Source of the DNA: Capillidium heterosporum
Lineage: Eukaryota; Entomophthoromycota; Entomophthoromycetes; Entomophthorales; Capillidiaceae
Assembly (NCBI GenBank): GCA_016630905.1
Contig: WBMQ01000016.1
Location: 1-64,000, forward strand
Direction: 5' to 3'
Length of the DNA stretch: 64,000 nt
The notes under the pieces are model-generated. The model was not told where the DNA came from. It saw only the letters and a list, made by a program, of their open reading frames with translations, and did no database searches. Of this stretch, positions 22,492-34,003 are shown piece by piece (the first letter of the stretch is position 1; each line of letters begins with the position of its first letter). Position numbers and translations under genes: made by a program.

Positions 22492-23511
22492 TGGTAATAA
22501 AGTTTTGATTAGCAAAGCCAAACTTAAGTATATTCTATTGGATTTACAATCATTGATTACATCTAATAACTTACTCTTCTCCAACGTTGCCTTCTATATA
22601 TCTAGCCCAACAACCAAATTGGATTGTTGAACAACTTTTTAAGCAAGACGGTGGCTTTGATTGTTTACTATAAAGAATAGCTAATATAGCGGTAACTTAT
22701 AAGTTGCTACTAACAGAGTCTACGTTCCTAATAAAATTTAACAAGTATATAAATTATTGATATAGACTATAAATTTCTCAAGGCTTTATAGTAAAGTCCA
22801 CCTAGGCCTACAGTTGCTTTTTAGGATCAATTCGCTTGGTAAAATAGCACTAATAATATCCAATATACCAAAGTGAACTTTAATATCTGCTGAAGAAGAG
22901 ACAGATTAAGGGTGCAAAGTTAACATATAGATTTTAAAAAATAGGTGGCAGTTGTAAACTATCTAAGCCCATTTTATTTCAAATATGGAGTAATTTACAG
23001 GATTGAGGTTCGGAAAGCTGAAGCTTAAAGCACAGGTTGGAACTTGGCTGTTACTCATATATATAGCACCTATATGTATTATTTCTACTTGATGATACTT
23101 TTGAAATGGATGTATGAGGAAAAGTAGCTTCTATACAATGAACAAGGTGTATTTCTACTATATTGACCTAAATGGTAGTCAACAAGCACTTTATATCATA
23201 TATTCATTCCTTCTAAGGCACATCCATTCTCCATAAAATTAAAAATCAAATATTCAAGTAACGAATAGGTTGTAGAACAGACATCTGAGATGCATCTAAA
23301 TACAATTAAAATGACACTACATCGCATCACATATAAAACACTAAAGTAAATTATTTAAAGGCCAAAAAAATTATTTTAATCCTACAACCAAACTGAGATT
23401 ACAGTATCTATTCCATCAAAATTCCCAGAAGTTCATAGTGTTAGTGGTATGCGCGTATACTTGGATGTAAAGATAAATAGACTAGACTAAACCCACCCAC
23501 AATAGTAAAAG
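22492..23511. other. Intergenic, convergent 3' regions of MIC19 and the Rab gene
   Basis: AT-rich spacer with no supported ORF or RNA gene. Confidence 0.5.
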
Positions 23512-24486
23512 CTAGGTACAGCAGTAGCCTGACTTCTTTTCTTGGGTTAAAGGTGGCTCGACGTTGAAGGCTACGTTGGGTCTGTCTTGCTGGATGTTTT
23601 CAGCTTGGTTTTTACGTTCAACTAGCTGCTGGGTTAGCTGTAAGAATAGATCGTCAACACCTTGAATATATTAGAAAAGGAGTCTTCAATATACAAGTAC
23701 CTTCATCTTCCTCAGCTGAAACTTCGTGTATCAAATAGTCGGCTTGTAATTCGTTTCGAACGAAATCATATACCCTTGATAAAGAAACTTGGCGTTTGGA
23801 AGTTGCTAGATCCTTCTTGTTGCCGACAATGTGAATAACTATTTAAATTAAACACTCTATAAATTTGCAGCAATAGGTTACTTAAATCTTCGGACATATT
23901 TCTTTTAAGCTCTATAGATAATCAATATACAGTAGAAAATGCCCATTTACCTTCAAGCCAATCATTCAATCCTTGGAAGCTTTCATCAGATGTGATGTCG
24001 TAAACTAAGATAGCTGCACTAGCCTATTTAACTTACCATTAGTTGCAAAAAATAAAGATAATTTACGCCGCGGTAGTACATGGGTGCCTAAACAAAACAA
24101 AACAAAATGAGCATTTTCCAACAAGAAAAAGCTACCATAGAACGGAACCTTTCCTGTCCAGCCGTATCCCAAATCTGTAGTCGAACTTTACACCCATCTA
24201 CGACACTATTAATAATTAGCTTTTATAATAAATAAAATAACCAACATCTTGGTGGTGGAGAAGGCGGCACCTATAGTTGATGGGCAGTTGGCTGAAAAGG
24301 TCCTTTGCACGTACCTATTTACTAGAGATGACTTGCCAACGCCTAAATAAAATGACATAATTAGCGAAATCGATGTAGGTGATTGAGCAGTAGCAGAAGC
24401 TATAAAAGTAATGTTGGCTCTATAGGGTCAAGACACGTACCTTGGCTACCCAAAACTACAACCTTAGCCTCTAGTGGAGTTTGCAT
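23512..24486 (-). CDS. Rab-family small GTPase (Rab5/Rab22-like)
   Basis: Eight exons, 24486..24441, 24342..24246, 24205..24136, 24087..24067, 24023..23951, 23911..23882, 23838..23701 and 23660..23512, encode 207 aa. G boxes: GSQGVGKSS (P-loop, split by the first intron), TIGAAF (switch I), WDTAGQERFRSM (switch II), GNKKDL and a VSAEED-type G5. The C-terminus GYCCT carries adjacent cysteines for geranylgeranylation. APMYYRGASAAILVYDIT resembles the endosomal Rab5/22 branch. The exact subgroup is inferred. Exon 4 is a 21-nt micro-exon (APMYYRG) and exon 6 is 30 nt. Intron 1 (98 nt) is the longest clear intron in the window. Missing the micro-exons would delete switch II. Confidence 0.93.
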
Positions 24487-25929
24487 ATGTTATGTACACT
24501 TGACTTCCTATATCCTTATCGTCTCGGTGGGAAGTTTGTACACTGTATCCAGGAACTACAAGCTTTAGGCAACTCTGTATTACAAGTTCTAAAAATAGAG
24601 GTTTCATTTGGAGTGTCCATTTTAACTTTGATTATATCTAATTTTACCAGCAAATATGAATTGATTGTCATAGTGCAATTTTAATTCGTCATTTTACATC
24701 CCAATCGTGTGGGAACTCTTGGGCTTATCAACAATAGAGTTTTGAACTAAGTTTTAGGCAACCCTTATAGTACCAAAAAGACAATTGAAGCAATTGCTAT
24801 TGTTTCTTTATCCAATATAAATCTAGGAATCAGATAGTTTTGCAAGTTTAATTCATCAATTCAACTTTAGCCAATTAAGTTCATCATGAATATACTCACC
24901 TATGGTACTCTTTGGGTTAACTTACAATTTAATTATGGCAAGACATGGAGATTTACTAAAAGAGTTCTTATAGCTTTTGTTCCAACTAAATGGAATAAGC
25001 ATGGGTAGGTACTACTAAAACAATTTGAAGCAAATACTCGGATATTAATCCATCTTAGAAGGACATTGCTGCTCAAATATAAACGACCATTTACAAGACT
25101 AATTTGTAAGCATTTAGGCTTGAAGTCGGGGCTTCTTTCTAGATGCCTCTCTCTTGTTGCTGCTCTCTAAATAGGTAAAGCCTTGACTATGTTGGAGGCT
25201 TCTCTTAGTATCATCAATATTGGGAAGAAATATATACCTTCAATGCTGGTAGCTTCCTTTTGCTTTCTTTCAAATATAAAGCAATAGGGGCAACTCTTAT
25301 ACTATAGCACATGTATACTTCTCTAGCATTAAAAGTACTAGCTTCTAACATACTAAATATGCAGATTTTGTAAGCTTACGGATAAAATACGCTTGCTAAA
25401 ACACTTTGTAATTATCCATGATTAAAGGATATCTAGTGCATACCAGCTCGATATGAGATGGATCTACTATATATTTGATATATTCAAGCGGTGATATAAT
25501 ATAGTATATGCCTTTATTGAGGGAATCTGTTCTTTTATATCAAATATTCCCATAGGATGGATGTAACAAAAACTTTAGTAATTCTACCTATCCCGCTTTG
25601 TAACTCTATAGATATACTGATTGTAAATAAATATAACCTAAAGATTTTAATATATATAGCGTATGTATGAACATATATCCATGTGTTAAAATAACTAAAG
25701 CTGAAATATCGATTAGACTCAACATTGCTTGATCTCAAAATTTGCCCAGCGATTTGGAATCTCAAAGACGGCGAAATAGACTGGTCAATTTATTTAGGCC
25801 AATTTTGGCAGCTAAACTGGCAGTTTCAATCGTTAGTTTAGCTAAGTCTCAGAACCAAAGCTCTACATATTTTCAACTCATTTAGTGACAGCTAGTACCA
25901 AATTGAATACATATCATTGAAGTTTGAGC
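24487..25929. other. Divergent intergenic region between the Rab gene and CDC50
   Basis: About 1.4 kb of AT-rich DNA holding both promoters. ORFs present are short and I/L/Y/K-rich. No supported gene. Confidence 0.5.
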
Positions 25930-27151
25930 ATGTCCGAAACCGAAGTAAAGACACGTAAACCCGATGGTAATTGAACACATTTTGCTATATTCATTTCCAT
26001 ACTAATTATTTTTTAATTTAAGACACCGCATTTAAGCAACAGCGGTTGCGAGCTTGGCAGCCCATCTTGACACCACGTACGGTTTTGCCAACTTTATTTC
26101 TAATTGGCATAATATTCGCACCTTTGGGTGGCTTTCTCTTGTACGTCTCCAACAACGTTTCGGAGGTAGTTATCGACTACACCGACTGTTATAAAGCTTC
26201 ACAAGATTTCAAGCCAATCAACAGTCAATACGTTAGTATGTCACTACCCAATGCACCTTCCGACACCAGCAGCTTTCAATTTAGGCGTACACGTGGAGAC
26301 CTCAGTGGCAACAACCCCAACAAGCTAGAAGTCGACAAATGTACTTTGAAGTTCAATTTACCAGCTGATATCCAACCTCCAGTATTCCTCTACTACCAAC
26401 TGACCAACTTTTACCAGAACCATCGTAGGTACGTAAAATCGGTATCCTACCCTCAGTTGCAAGGTAACGCCTTGAGTGGCGCACAGCTAAGTACCGACTG
26501 CGACCCATTGGCAGTCGATCCCAACACCAACAAACCTTATTTCCCATGCGGCTTGATAGCCAACTCCATATTCAATGACACGTTCCACCCCCTCTTTTTA
26601 GGTGGGGATACCGAGATCGAGTTCAGCAGTAAGGGGATCACTTGGGAATCGGACTTGCAGAAGTTCAAAAATACAAAGTACACCTACGACCAGGTAGTTC
26701 CCCCTCCCAACTGGGTGAAACAGTACCCCAACGGTCAGTACACAGCCGAGTACCCACCTCCCGACCTCAGCAAGCTGGAACATCTGCAAGTTTGGATGCG
26801 GACAGCCGGCTTACCCAGCTTCCGCAAGCTCTACGGCAAGTATGACAGCAAACTGCCTAAAGGCGACTACGAGTTGGACATTGACCTCAACTTCGACACC
26901 ACCATATACAACGGGCGCAAGGCAGTTGTCCTATCTACGGTATCCTTTTTAGGTGGTAAGAATCCTTACCTAGGGTTGGCCTATTTGGTTCTGGGTGGGC
27001 TGTGTGTTATTTTGGGTATTGGATTTACGGCTAGACATCTCCTCAAACCTAGGTATATTTTAATTGTATTGATGGAAGCTTACATTATTTTAGAAAACTT
27101 GGTGACAGCAGCTACTTATCTTGGAACCAAGTCAACACCAACCGTGAGTAA
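25930..27151 (+). CDS. CDC50: CDC50/LEM3 family, P4-ATPase flippase beta subunit
   Basis: Three exons, 25930..25966, 26023..27052 and 27094..27151, give 374 aa. Introns are 56 and 41 nt. Two transmembrane helices flank a large lumenal domain: VLPTLFLIGIIFAPLGGFLL near residue 35 and LAYLVLGGLCVILGIGF near residue 330. The lumenal part has Cys residues and NVSE / NDT glycosylation sites plus the family stretch YYQLTNFYQNHRRYVKS. FNDTFHPLF and VWMRTAGLPSFRKLYGK are also typical. The last intron matters: reading through it gives a nonsense tail, while splicing yields KPRKLGDSSYLSWNQ, the conserved C-terminus. The partner would be a Drs2/Neo1-type flippase in Golgi, endosome or plasma membrane. 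Confidence 0.95.
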
Positions 27152-27865
27152 CTTGTTAGGATGTTTTTCGCCATCACCACTACCGTTTCAACATACTTTT
27201 TAAATTCTCCAATTATTAGTATAATAACCATATAAACATTACTTTGACCATATAATCCCTTTCATTAAAGTCTACTCTTTTAATTTCACAGCATGTTAAA
27301 TGTATATAGTTTCAATGTCTAAGTTTAGAGTTACAATTTGGTTTTATTTTAGGTATGATGGAAAACTCCTAAAGTACGAGAAAGTTTGAACTACTGTACC
27401 TTATGTTTATGGAGAACATCCCTTGGCCTCCATTGTAAAATAGCCGCTTATTGAGTAGATTGATTTGAGCTTAAATAATGACTAAAAGTGCTATTAGCTA
27501 TTTATCATAGAATATAAATATACTGTAGTTGGTAATTTTAACGCATCTTACATCTACTATTCTCTTATATGAAACCCAATAGAACCTACCAATTTAAACA
27601 TAGTATCTGTCAAACACTATACTTTGCTATAAATCTAAGTATACGAACTTTAATTAAGGCTATATCCTTATTCCCATCATGAAAATGCCAAACGTAAATG
27701 AAGTATACATAAGGTGAATAATAAACCTTGTAGCTAAGTGACTATACATATATCTACAATCTAAATTAAAAATACAAATGCAAAGCTAATCGAACTTAAA
27801 TTATATTAAAAGTCCAAATTTTAGCATAAAATTAAGTTTAAGCCCTATTCCAACTCATTTTCATT
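27152..27865. other. Convergent spacer between CDC50 and GOT1
   Basis: AT-rich, no gene seen. Confidence 0.5.
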
Positions 27866-28493
27866 TCATACTGGACTGGGAGTACCCGCGATGCTATCGA
27901 TTATCTATACAAATAAGTCTAACTATCTCAGCTTTCAAAAAAAGTTACCCTAGCTACACCCGGCAAATTCAAAAACGTTCCTACAAAAGGTATTCCCCTC
28001 AAGAAGCTGACGATAACCGGGAAGAAATCCCTATTGAAAACATCTCAATATAAATTATTGTAGAAAATATTACCCAAATAGGTTGACAAAGCCAACGATT
28101 TCAAAAAGTATACCAAAGAACCGTATGCTTTAAAAACACTAGGACAAGTCCAATCACAAAGCAAATTGTACCACGGAGCTTACCCGGTCGCGTAAAGAAA
28201 GCCAACGGTGCGTTGTGGACCAATTAGTAACGTCACTCCAGCTATAAATAAGATCTACAATAGCAATATCAAATTAAATTTAGTTTATCACAAGTAAAGG
28301 CAAAAAGTTACATTTCCCAATAGGCGATTAGTCCAGAGTCAAAAAATAGGATGATCCCCAAGAACATGAAGAAGATCCCAAATGTCGTCAATCCCGGCAC
28401 CTATCTCTATACAAATTAAAATACCCACTAATTTAGTTGTCCTATTGTATATATAAAGTTATAATTACTTTGATTATCCGTTAGCCAAACCAT
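27866..28493 (-). CDS. GOT1: GOT1 homologue (ER-Golgi transport) with four apparent frame breaks
   Basis: Five exons on the minus strand: 28493..28469, 28406..28312, 28254..28074, 28030..27949 and 27904..27866. Introns are 62, 57, 43 and 44 nt. Conceptual product about 139 aa with four transmembrane helices. Conserved blocks: MVWLTDNQKIGAG, FGIFFMFLGIILFFDSGLIA, LIGPQRTVGF, FEIVGFVNLFGDFFPVI, FLRGIPFVGTFLNLPG. GOT1 acts in COPII-linked and Golgi traffic. The frame is broken four times: +1 at GGG 28393-28395, -1 near GGG 28316-28318, +1 at TTT 28198-28200 and +1 at about 28129-28131. Residues on both sides of each break stay conserved and exon lengths stay consistent with intron phases. That argues against an old pseudogene and for sequence errors or frameshifting. 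Confidence 0.85.
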
Positions 28494-29313
28494 GTTCTTT
28501 GTTTATGTTCTCAAGTTCGTTCTTCAAAAGCACTTTAAAAATTCAAGGATGAAGTTTATAATTCACAAATAAAATGACTTGTCATCAATTGTTTGGTGAT
28601 TACATCTTCAAAAGCTGATCAAATTTATCATTTCATTTGGAATTCAGCAAAAGCTTATCGGTAAATCTAAGGAAGTAGGGAACTATATTGAGGGAGGGAT
28701 ATAGGTACAAACAAAAGTTTACTGCTATAACCAACTGTAGATATTTACATGGTTAAATGGGTAGCTTTGATACATATATATTTATAAAAGCATAGGGTTC
28801 AATAAAGCCGAAACAGCTTTGGCTTATTTAACCCATTCTTGCAACTCAATTTTCATTATAATACTTATATATTAAAACAAAGCATATGAAAGAAGTAGAT
28901 ACGATGGCAGCACTTAGCTTATAACTGCCTACTACTTGTAGCTATGGGCGATTGATACGAATACTTGGAATTATCTCATAGCTAAATAATGTACTACAAT
29001 GCTATTATCTCCTACATATATATCTTATTTAAAATCGCTACAACTTTGTACAATCACCATCACTTCACAACTAAAAGATATTTGCAGCTTTTTATCGTGC
29101 AAAACTAGTTGGAACAGTAATATTATAAATTTACAAATAAAAGAATATATATCTTTTCTATTAAGCATATACAATACTTAGTTGTGAAAATGAAAAGTTA
29201 ACCTAAATTTCAATATACTTCAAAGCGACACCTACATCTGAAAAATTAAACAACTGCTTCAACTGTTTTACTTTAGCTACTAAACAATTGCCTTTTAATA
29301 TATTTGATACCAA
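28494..29313. other. Intergenic, AT-rich
   Basis: Only a 60-codon AT-rich frame (28999-29181) with no protein-like features. Confidence 0.5.
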
Positions 29314-30150
29314 CTAGTCCGAATCGAAAAGGGCATCAAAGTCGTAGTCGTCTGTTATAGCATCTTTTGAAGAAGCAATTTGAACTGAATTACTTGTAAG
29401 CGGCTTAGCCTCACGTATCTCATCCAAATGCTCAGTGAAAGGAAGTGACTTGAAAGCGTCACTTATTGCTTCTAGACGTGGTATTTTAGTATTCGATACT
29501 TTTACCGGCAGTTGTCGTTCAAGTAAATTACCATCAATGTCTTCATAAAAGGATTCCAACTTCGAGCTGGTAGGAATGTCAACTTTTCCATAGATCTGCT
29601 TGTGTTCGAGTAGCCAAGTCAACTCAGCTAACGGTTCCTTGGAACTCGTATAACCATGGCAGGTAATTAATTTCACCTTACTAAAGTTACTAGAGTCGAG
29701 TGTATCGTTATACTTGATGATGGTGCTCGTTCCTCTGTCTAGAAAATATTCATCGATACGTCCAATAATTTCAATAAATTCACCTAGATGGGGTAGTCGA
29801 GGCTGAGAATTGTAAAGTCTCTCAGATTTTTGTGATGTAAACATAAAATGGATGGTACCCGTACTATCATCTTAAATAAAGCATAGTGAATAATAAATAT
29901 AAGGTATAGTTCTGCAAACTTACCTAACGCATAAATCTCCTGTGTTGTCGATATACCTTTACCAAAATTCGTTATTTGCAACTCTTCAACTTTTATATTA
30001 AACGTCTGCAACTCTACAACGATGCCAGCAACTCTTACATTACCATTTGCAGCTTTGTAATTTTAATATACCATTTTAAAAACTAGCAATACCATCTTCA
30101 ATTTCATCTAACAGATATCGTCGGTATATAGTTTGCTCAGCCAGCTTCAT
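29314..30150 (-). CDS. OB-fold protein (RPA2/STN1-like), function unassigned
   Basis: Three exons, 30150..30093, 30052..29924 and 29870..29314, encode 247 aa with 40- and 53-nt introns. Residues 1-20 are a helical start (MKLAEQTIYRRYLLDEIED). Residues about 22-115 have the alternating pattern of an OB-fold: VRVAGIVVELQT, EIYALDDSTGTIHFMF, GEFIEIIGRIDEYF. The phrase DDSTGTI is typical of RPA32/STN1 single-strand DNA-binding folds. The C-terminal half is polar and ends in an acidic, aromatic motif, DYDFDALFDSD, which could bind a partner. Genome-maintenance or telomere roles (RPA2, STN1, RMI-type) are possible but inferred. It lies tail-to-head between GOT1 and the DSS1-type gene on the same strand. 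Confidence 0.78.
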
Positions 30151-30817
30151 CTATCGTTTAAGTTGAGAATGTTGAAAATCAATTTTCAATTCAAATCTCA
30201 ACTTTTCCAATAACCTATCCAATCCAAAAGGCCTGCAAAATATGAATTTCGTATGAAAATATACAAGCTGAGGATCCAGCATTGGAACTTATATCAACTT
30301 CTATATAAGAAATATAAAAGCAAAAGCTTACATAGTAAGTATCGTATAAATATATCCAAATATAATACTGCCTAAGCACCGTTGTCATAATTGGATCCAA
30401 AAATTATTCTTGACAAAGTGCAACTGGTATTCGGATGTGCCTGTTAGCTAGATTTGGAGGCAGTATTGTTTTATAATCTTGGACCCAAACACAATTTAAC
30501 AATCAAAATCAAAATAGTCCTTTATCCTACTGACCTATGATTTGATCATCAAACTTAACAACACATTGATGCTCAGGTAACGCTCATATCTACATACATA
30601 TAACTTAACTACAAATGGCACCACTATAAAGAATGTTTGAAGCTTGAATAGTAAGCGCAAGCCAACTCTAAAAATTAGTTTAATTAAATATGGCATCTAC
30701 ATAAGTATCCACATATAAAAGGAGCGTCAAAAATCTATTCATCTTAATTATTTATATTGCCTTGGCAACATCTATCAAACTTTTAACAGTGATTTTCCTT
30801 CCAAATCCATATATAAT
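30151..30817. other. Intergenic, AT-rich
   Basis: Promoter of the OB-fold gene and 3' flank of the DSS1-type gene. No gene seen. Confidence 0.5.
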
Positions 30818-33800
30818 CTATTCATCCATCAGCTTCTCAACTTGTGTATCGAAAGGCTCGACGAAAACGAGGGAATTGTAATCCCTCAGTAGACTTAAGA
30901 CGACCATTTCAACTTCTTGGCCTGATTGGAAGTCATTATCTCCTGGTTTGAAGTCGGGGCCCCGAATCGTTAGGTTGGGTCTGAAGGTAACAGTGACACC
31001 TAGAGGTTCCACGATAGCTTTCCAAGACTTATTGTCAATCTCATATTTGACAATTTTACCGCGGTAGACTGGTTGGGCAGGTACCTTTAACGAGGTGGAG
31101 TCACCCAAAGGGATGTCAAGCTCAGGTTGGATACGTTTTATGAGGTGAGGGTGGTTTTTCAACAACTGTGGACCAAGCTCCTGGGCGTCGATTTCGAACC
31201 GCTGCAGCAGGTTCAACAACCAGAACTTTTGACTTCGTGAGACGAGACGGCTGAGATGGTAGTTCCCCTTGTTCAACCTGCTCAGCATGGTATCTAACTG
31301 CTCTTTGCTGAACGTTGGTAGACCTTCCTTATTTGACAGGTGGCTTTTGATCTGCCAGTGCATTATCAGATCGACGGCCCTACGTAGCGGTGAAGTAACT
31401 CGAATATACCCCTCAGGTAGACCCATGGTGTGGTGCCCACCGATCTCAGTAGTCAGTACCGACGGGGCCAGGTACGATCGCAAGTTGAGGTAGCCTGAGA
31501 AGTGGATGGCTTTCTCTGTAACTTTAAGCTGGTCCATCAGCTTGTTGAGGGCTGGTAGTTGGTCGAACTCGGGTTCCTTTTGGGTTGCGTAGATGGCTGG
31601 TATGCCGTTGGCGTGGCAGTAGGCTGCAGCAATCCTACCAGCTAGGGTCATGGCTTGGGATACCATGCCTCTAGATGAGAGGGGGTCGATCTGAACGAGC
31701 CGATAGTCGATTTGCGGTAGCTTGTAGAAGTTGGTATAATTGGGTTTGTTATGTAGGAAGGTATTAGTGTTGGGTAGAGGGCTGGGTTTTATGCTGAGGT
31801 CGAGTTCGGTACGGTCAACTCGGATCATACCATTTTGGACACGGTGGTGGTAATGGGTTTCCATCAGCTGAAACAGTATTTCCAGATCACGTCTGGTGTT
31901 AGCATCCAACGCCTTGACTTTCTTCTCCGCCTTGGCAATCGGCTTGGTGTGTATGGGGTGAGAACCTTGCAGCTGGACGGCTTCAGAGAAATTGAAGCTG
32001 GCGTCGACATCGTCGTAACGTAATAGCTTCACGTTGTTAACTTTACCGGCACGGACCTTGAAATCGTCGATATCGCCGGTCGAGTTCAGTTTAGCGCTGA
32101 ATGTCAAAGTAAATCGGGATCCGGCTATACCTCCGCCCAAGCTGCACTGTCCTTCGGTAATCGACTTGGGAAGCATAGGTAACGACATCTCAGGAAGGTA
32201 ACCAGTGGTTGGTTGCTCCAAGCATCGCTGAGCTAGGGGGTTGTCAGGCTTCTAGAACAGTGGTAGGGTCGGCAACGTGGATATGAATCCACTTGGAACC
32301 GTCAGCCATGGTTTCTATCGACATACCATCGTCAATTTCTTTGGCACCGACGTCGTCGATGGCGTAGACTGGAAGGTCACCAAAGTCGTGACGTACGCTT
32401 CCTGTAAGGATCCTCAATATCCATCGCTTTTGAACCGATCGGTTTGAGGTCGGCAGGTAACGATGGAAACTGATTGTCACGATACAGCAAGTTCAGGTTC
32501 TGCCAGGGCTTGGCTACACCGATATCCTTCAAGAAATTGAGGGCGTAGGTGCAGCTGACGTAGGGGTAGCCCAACGGCTTCAAGACGGCGGCGACAAAAT
32601 GGACCAGTGGGGTCGAGGCGGCCACCTTATCGATGACGACGTAGTTCCACATGGCTTGGATGAACATCTGGTCATCGCTGTTGAAGGTGGGTAAACTGTC
32701 TGAGGAAAAAGAAAGGGGGAAGGAAGTTTTCGATTCGAGCTTGTGTTTGCCCTTGGGTGCCGGTTGGTAAGGTATGTAGGCTGGACTTTCAAAGGGGACG
32801 ACGTCGCCATAGTACTTGTAGTCGAATTTAGCTCGGCGGAATTGAACAAGTTGAGTAACCTTGTCCATGAACAGCTTGAACTTGGGATCCTCATCGCGAG
32901 CCAACTGGGTGACGCGAGGGATCAGACTTACCAGCTCGGTGGGGTAGGTGACAAAGGTGTTACGTTTTTCGCGGTTGAGGTCATAGTGTTGGGAATCTGT
33001 TGTGAAGAAAGTGTACAGCCCGAAGAGTTCGGGGAGAGTAGCTGGACGACCCAGCATATCCTTGGCGACCGATTTGATGTTGAACTCGAAGTGGTCCTTG
33101 GGCATTGCTAGCTTGGCGTGGATCTGCGTCAGGTCGTAGTGGTGCTGCATCTCGAACTCAAAAGCCTTGGTGCGGATGTGGTTTAGTAGCTGAAAAGCGA
33201 GAGGTAAAAATTTCCTACAGTCTTCTTCATCCAAGAACCGATGGATCAAGTCTTGACAGCCAACTTCATCGACAAAATCAGTACAGAATTTGCTGTTCAA
33301 GGCGTTGGGGAAGTGAAAGTCGATGTTGGGGCCACGTACCGCCCTAAACTGGCCCGTGCTTTCCATCACCGTTATGTTAAGGCTACTCACGTTGAGGACT
33401 ATGTAAAGTTTATCTGCCATCCCCACGACATCACCTGGTTTGAAGTTGGAGTTTATTATCATCAGCAAGTCGTCATCCGGTTCTTGGTAATTGGGTGCCA
33501 GCCCCCAGTTATTGTTGATGTCGTAAAAGAGCTCCTCCAACTCGTTCATATCTTCTGCTAGGGCATCCAAGTTGGTCTGGTCCAAGTATTTCTGGGGTTC
33601 GAGGTCTTCTACGCCAGATTTCTCTACGATGCTGTAGAGTTGTCCCTGGTAGCTTGGCAGTTGCAAACTGTAAGTTGGTGGTTACCTTCTCATACTCCTC
33701 CAGTAGTTTCAAGACGATGGGTGAATCCATCTCAGGTAAATAGGGCTTAGGCTTGACTATTTCTGATTCGTTTCTACTTTCACCGAGGTCTTGCCATGTC

Positions 33801-34003
33801 ATCAGCTGACTTTTCTTGCGCCCACCTTTCGTCTTTGTCGACTTTTCCAAACGTACCTTGTCAAGGCTGGATTCTCGAAACAATAGTTGAGATGTCGATA
33901 ATTTTTGGATTTGGATGCTGGTTGGAATTTTCGTCCTGGCATAGTGTTGAAGACCACTTGTCCACCTTATTTTTACGTTTGTACCTAACTTCAACCCGAT
34001 CAT
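30818..34003 (-). CDS. Mitochondrial RNase II-family exoribonuclease (DSS1/CYT-4 type) with three apparent frameshifts
   Basis: An intronless gene of 3186 nt. Removing three single bases gives 1060 aa, the size of fungal DSS1/CYT-4 proteins. ATG 34003 starts a basic N-terminus suited to mitochondrial import. The RNB catalytic centre reads LPVYAIDDVGAKEIDDGMSIE, with the Asp cluster that binds Mg2+, and HVADPTTVLE. RRAVDLIMHWQI marks the later part of the RNB domain. An S1-like tail with GKIVKYEI and VVLSLL ends near the stop. Yeast DSS1 partners with the SUV3 helicase in the mitochondrial degradosome. Breaks, all +1: TTT/GCA at 33665-33667; AAG|C|GTA near 32399-32401, just before DFGDLPVY; and GAA GCC TGA near 32248-32251, just after PTTVLE. 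Each leaves conserved residues on both sides. Confidence 0.88.

Noticed and set aside
24091-24112. AACAA tandem repeat in a Rab intron
   Set aside because: Only about four short units, an ordinary microsatellite.
27053-27203. Read-through C-terminus of CDC50 ending at 27203
   Set aside because: Splicing a 41-nt intron gives the conserved KLGDSSYLSWNQ end. The read-through tail matches nothing.
28081-28200. GTAAGC...AAAG inside GOT1 read as an intron
   Set aside because: It looked like an intron at first, but the segment encodes the conserved PGKLRGTICFVIG part once the frame is adjusted, so it is coding.
32743-33561. Several 80-120-codon plus-strand frames across the DSS1-type gene
   Set aside because: They are antisense to a strongly conserved exoribonuclease and show no independent protein features.
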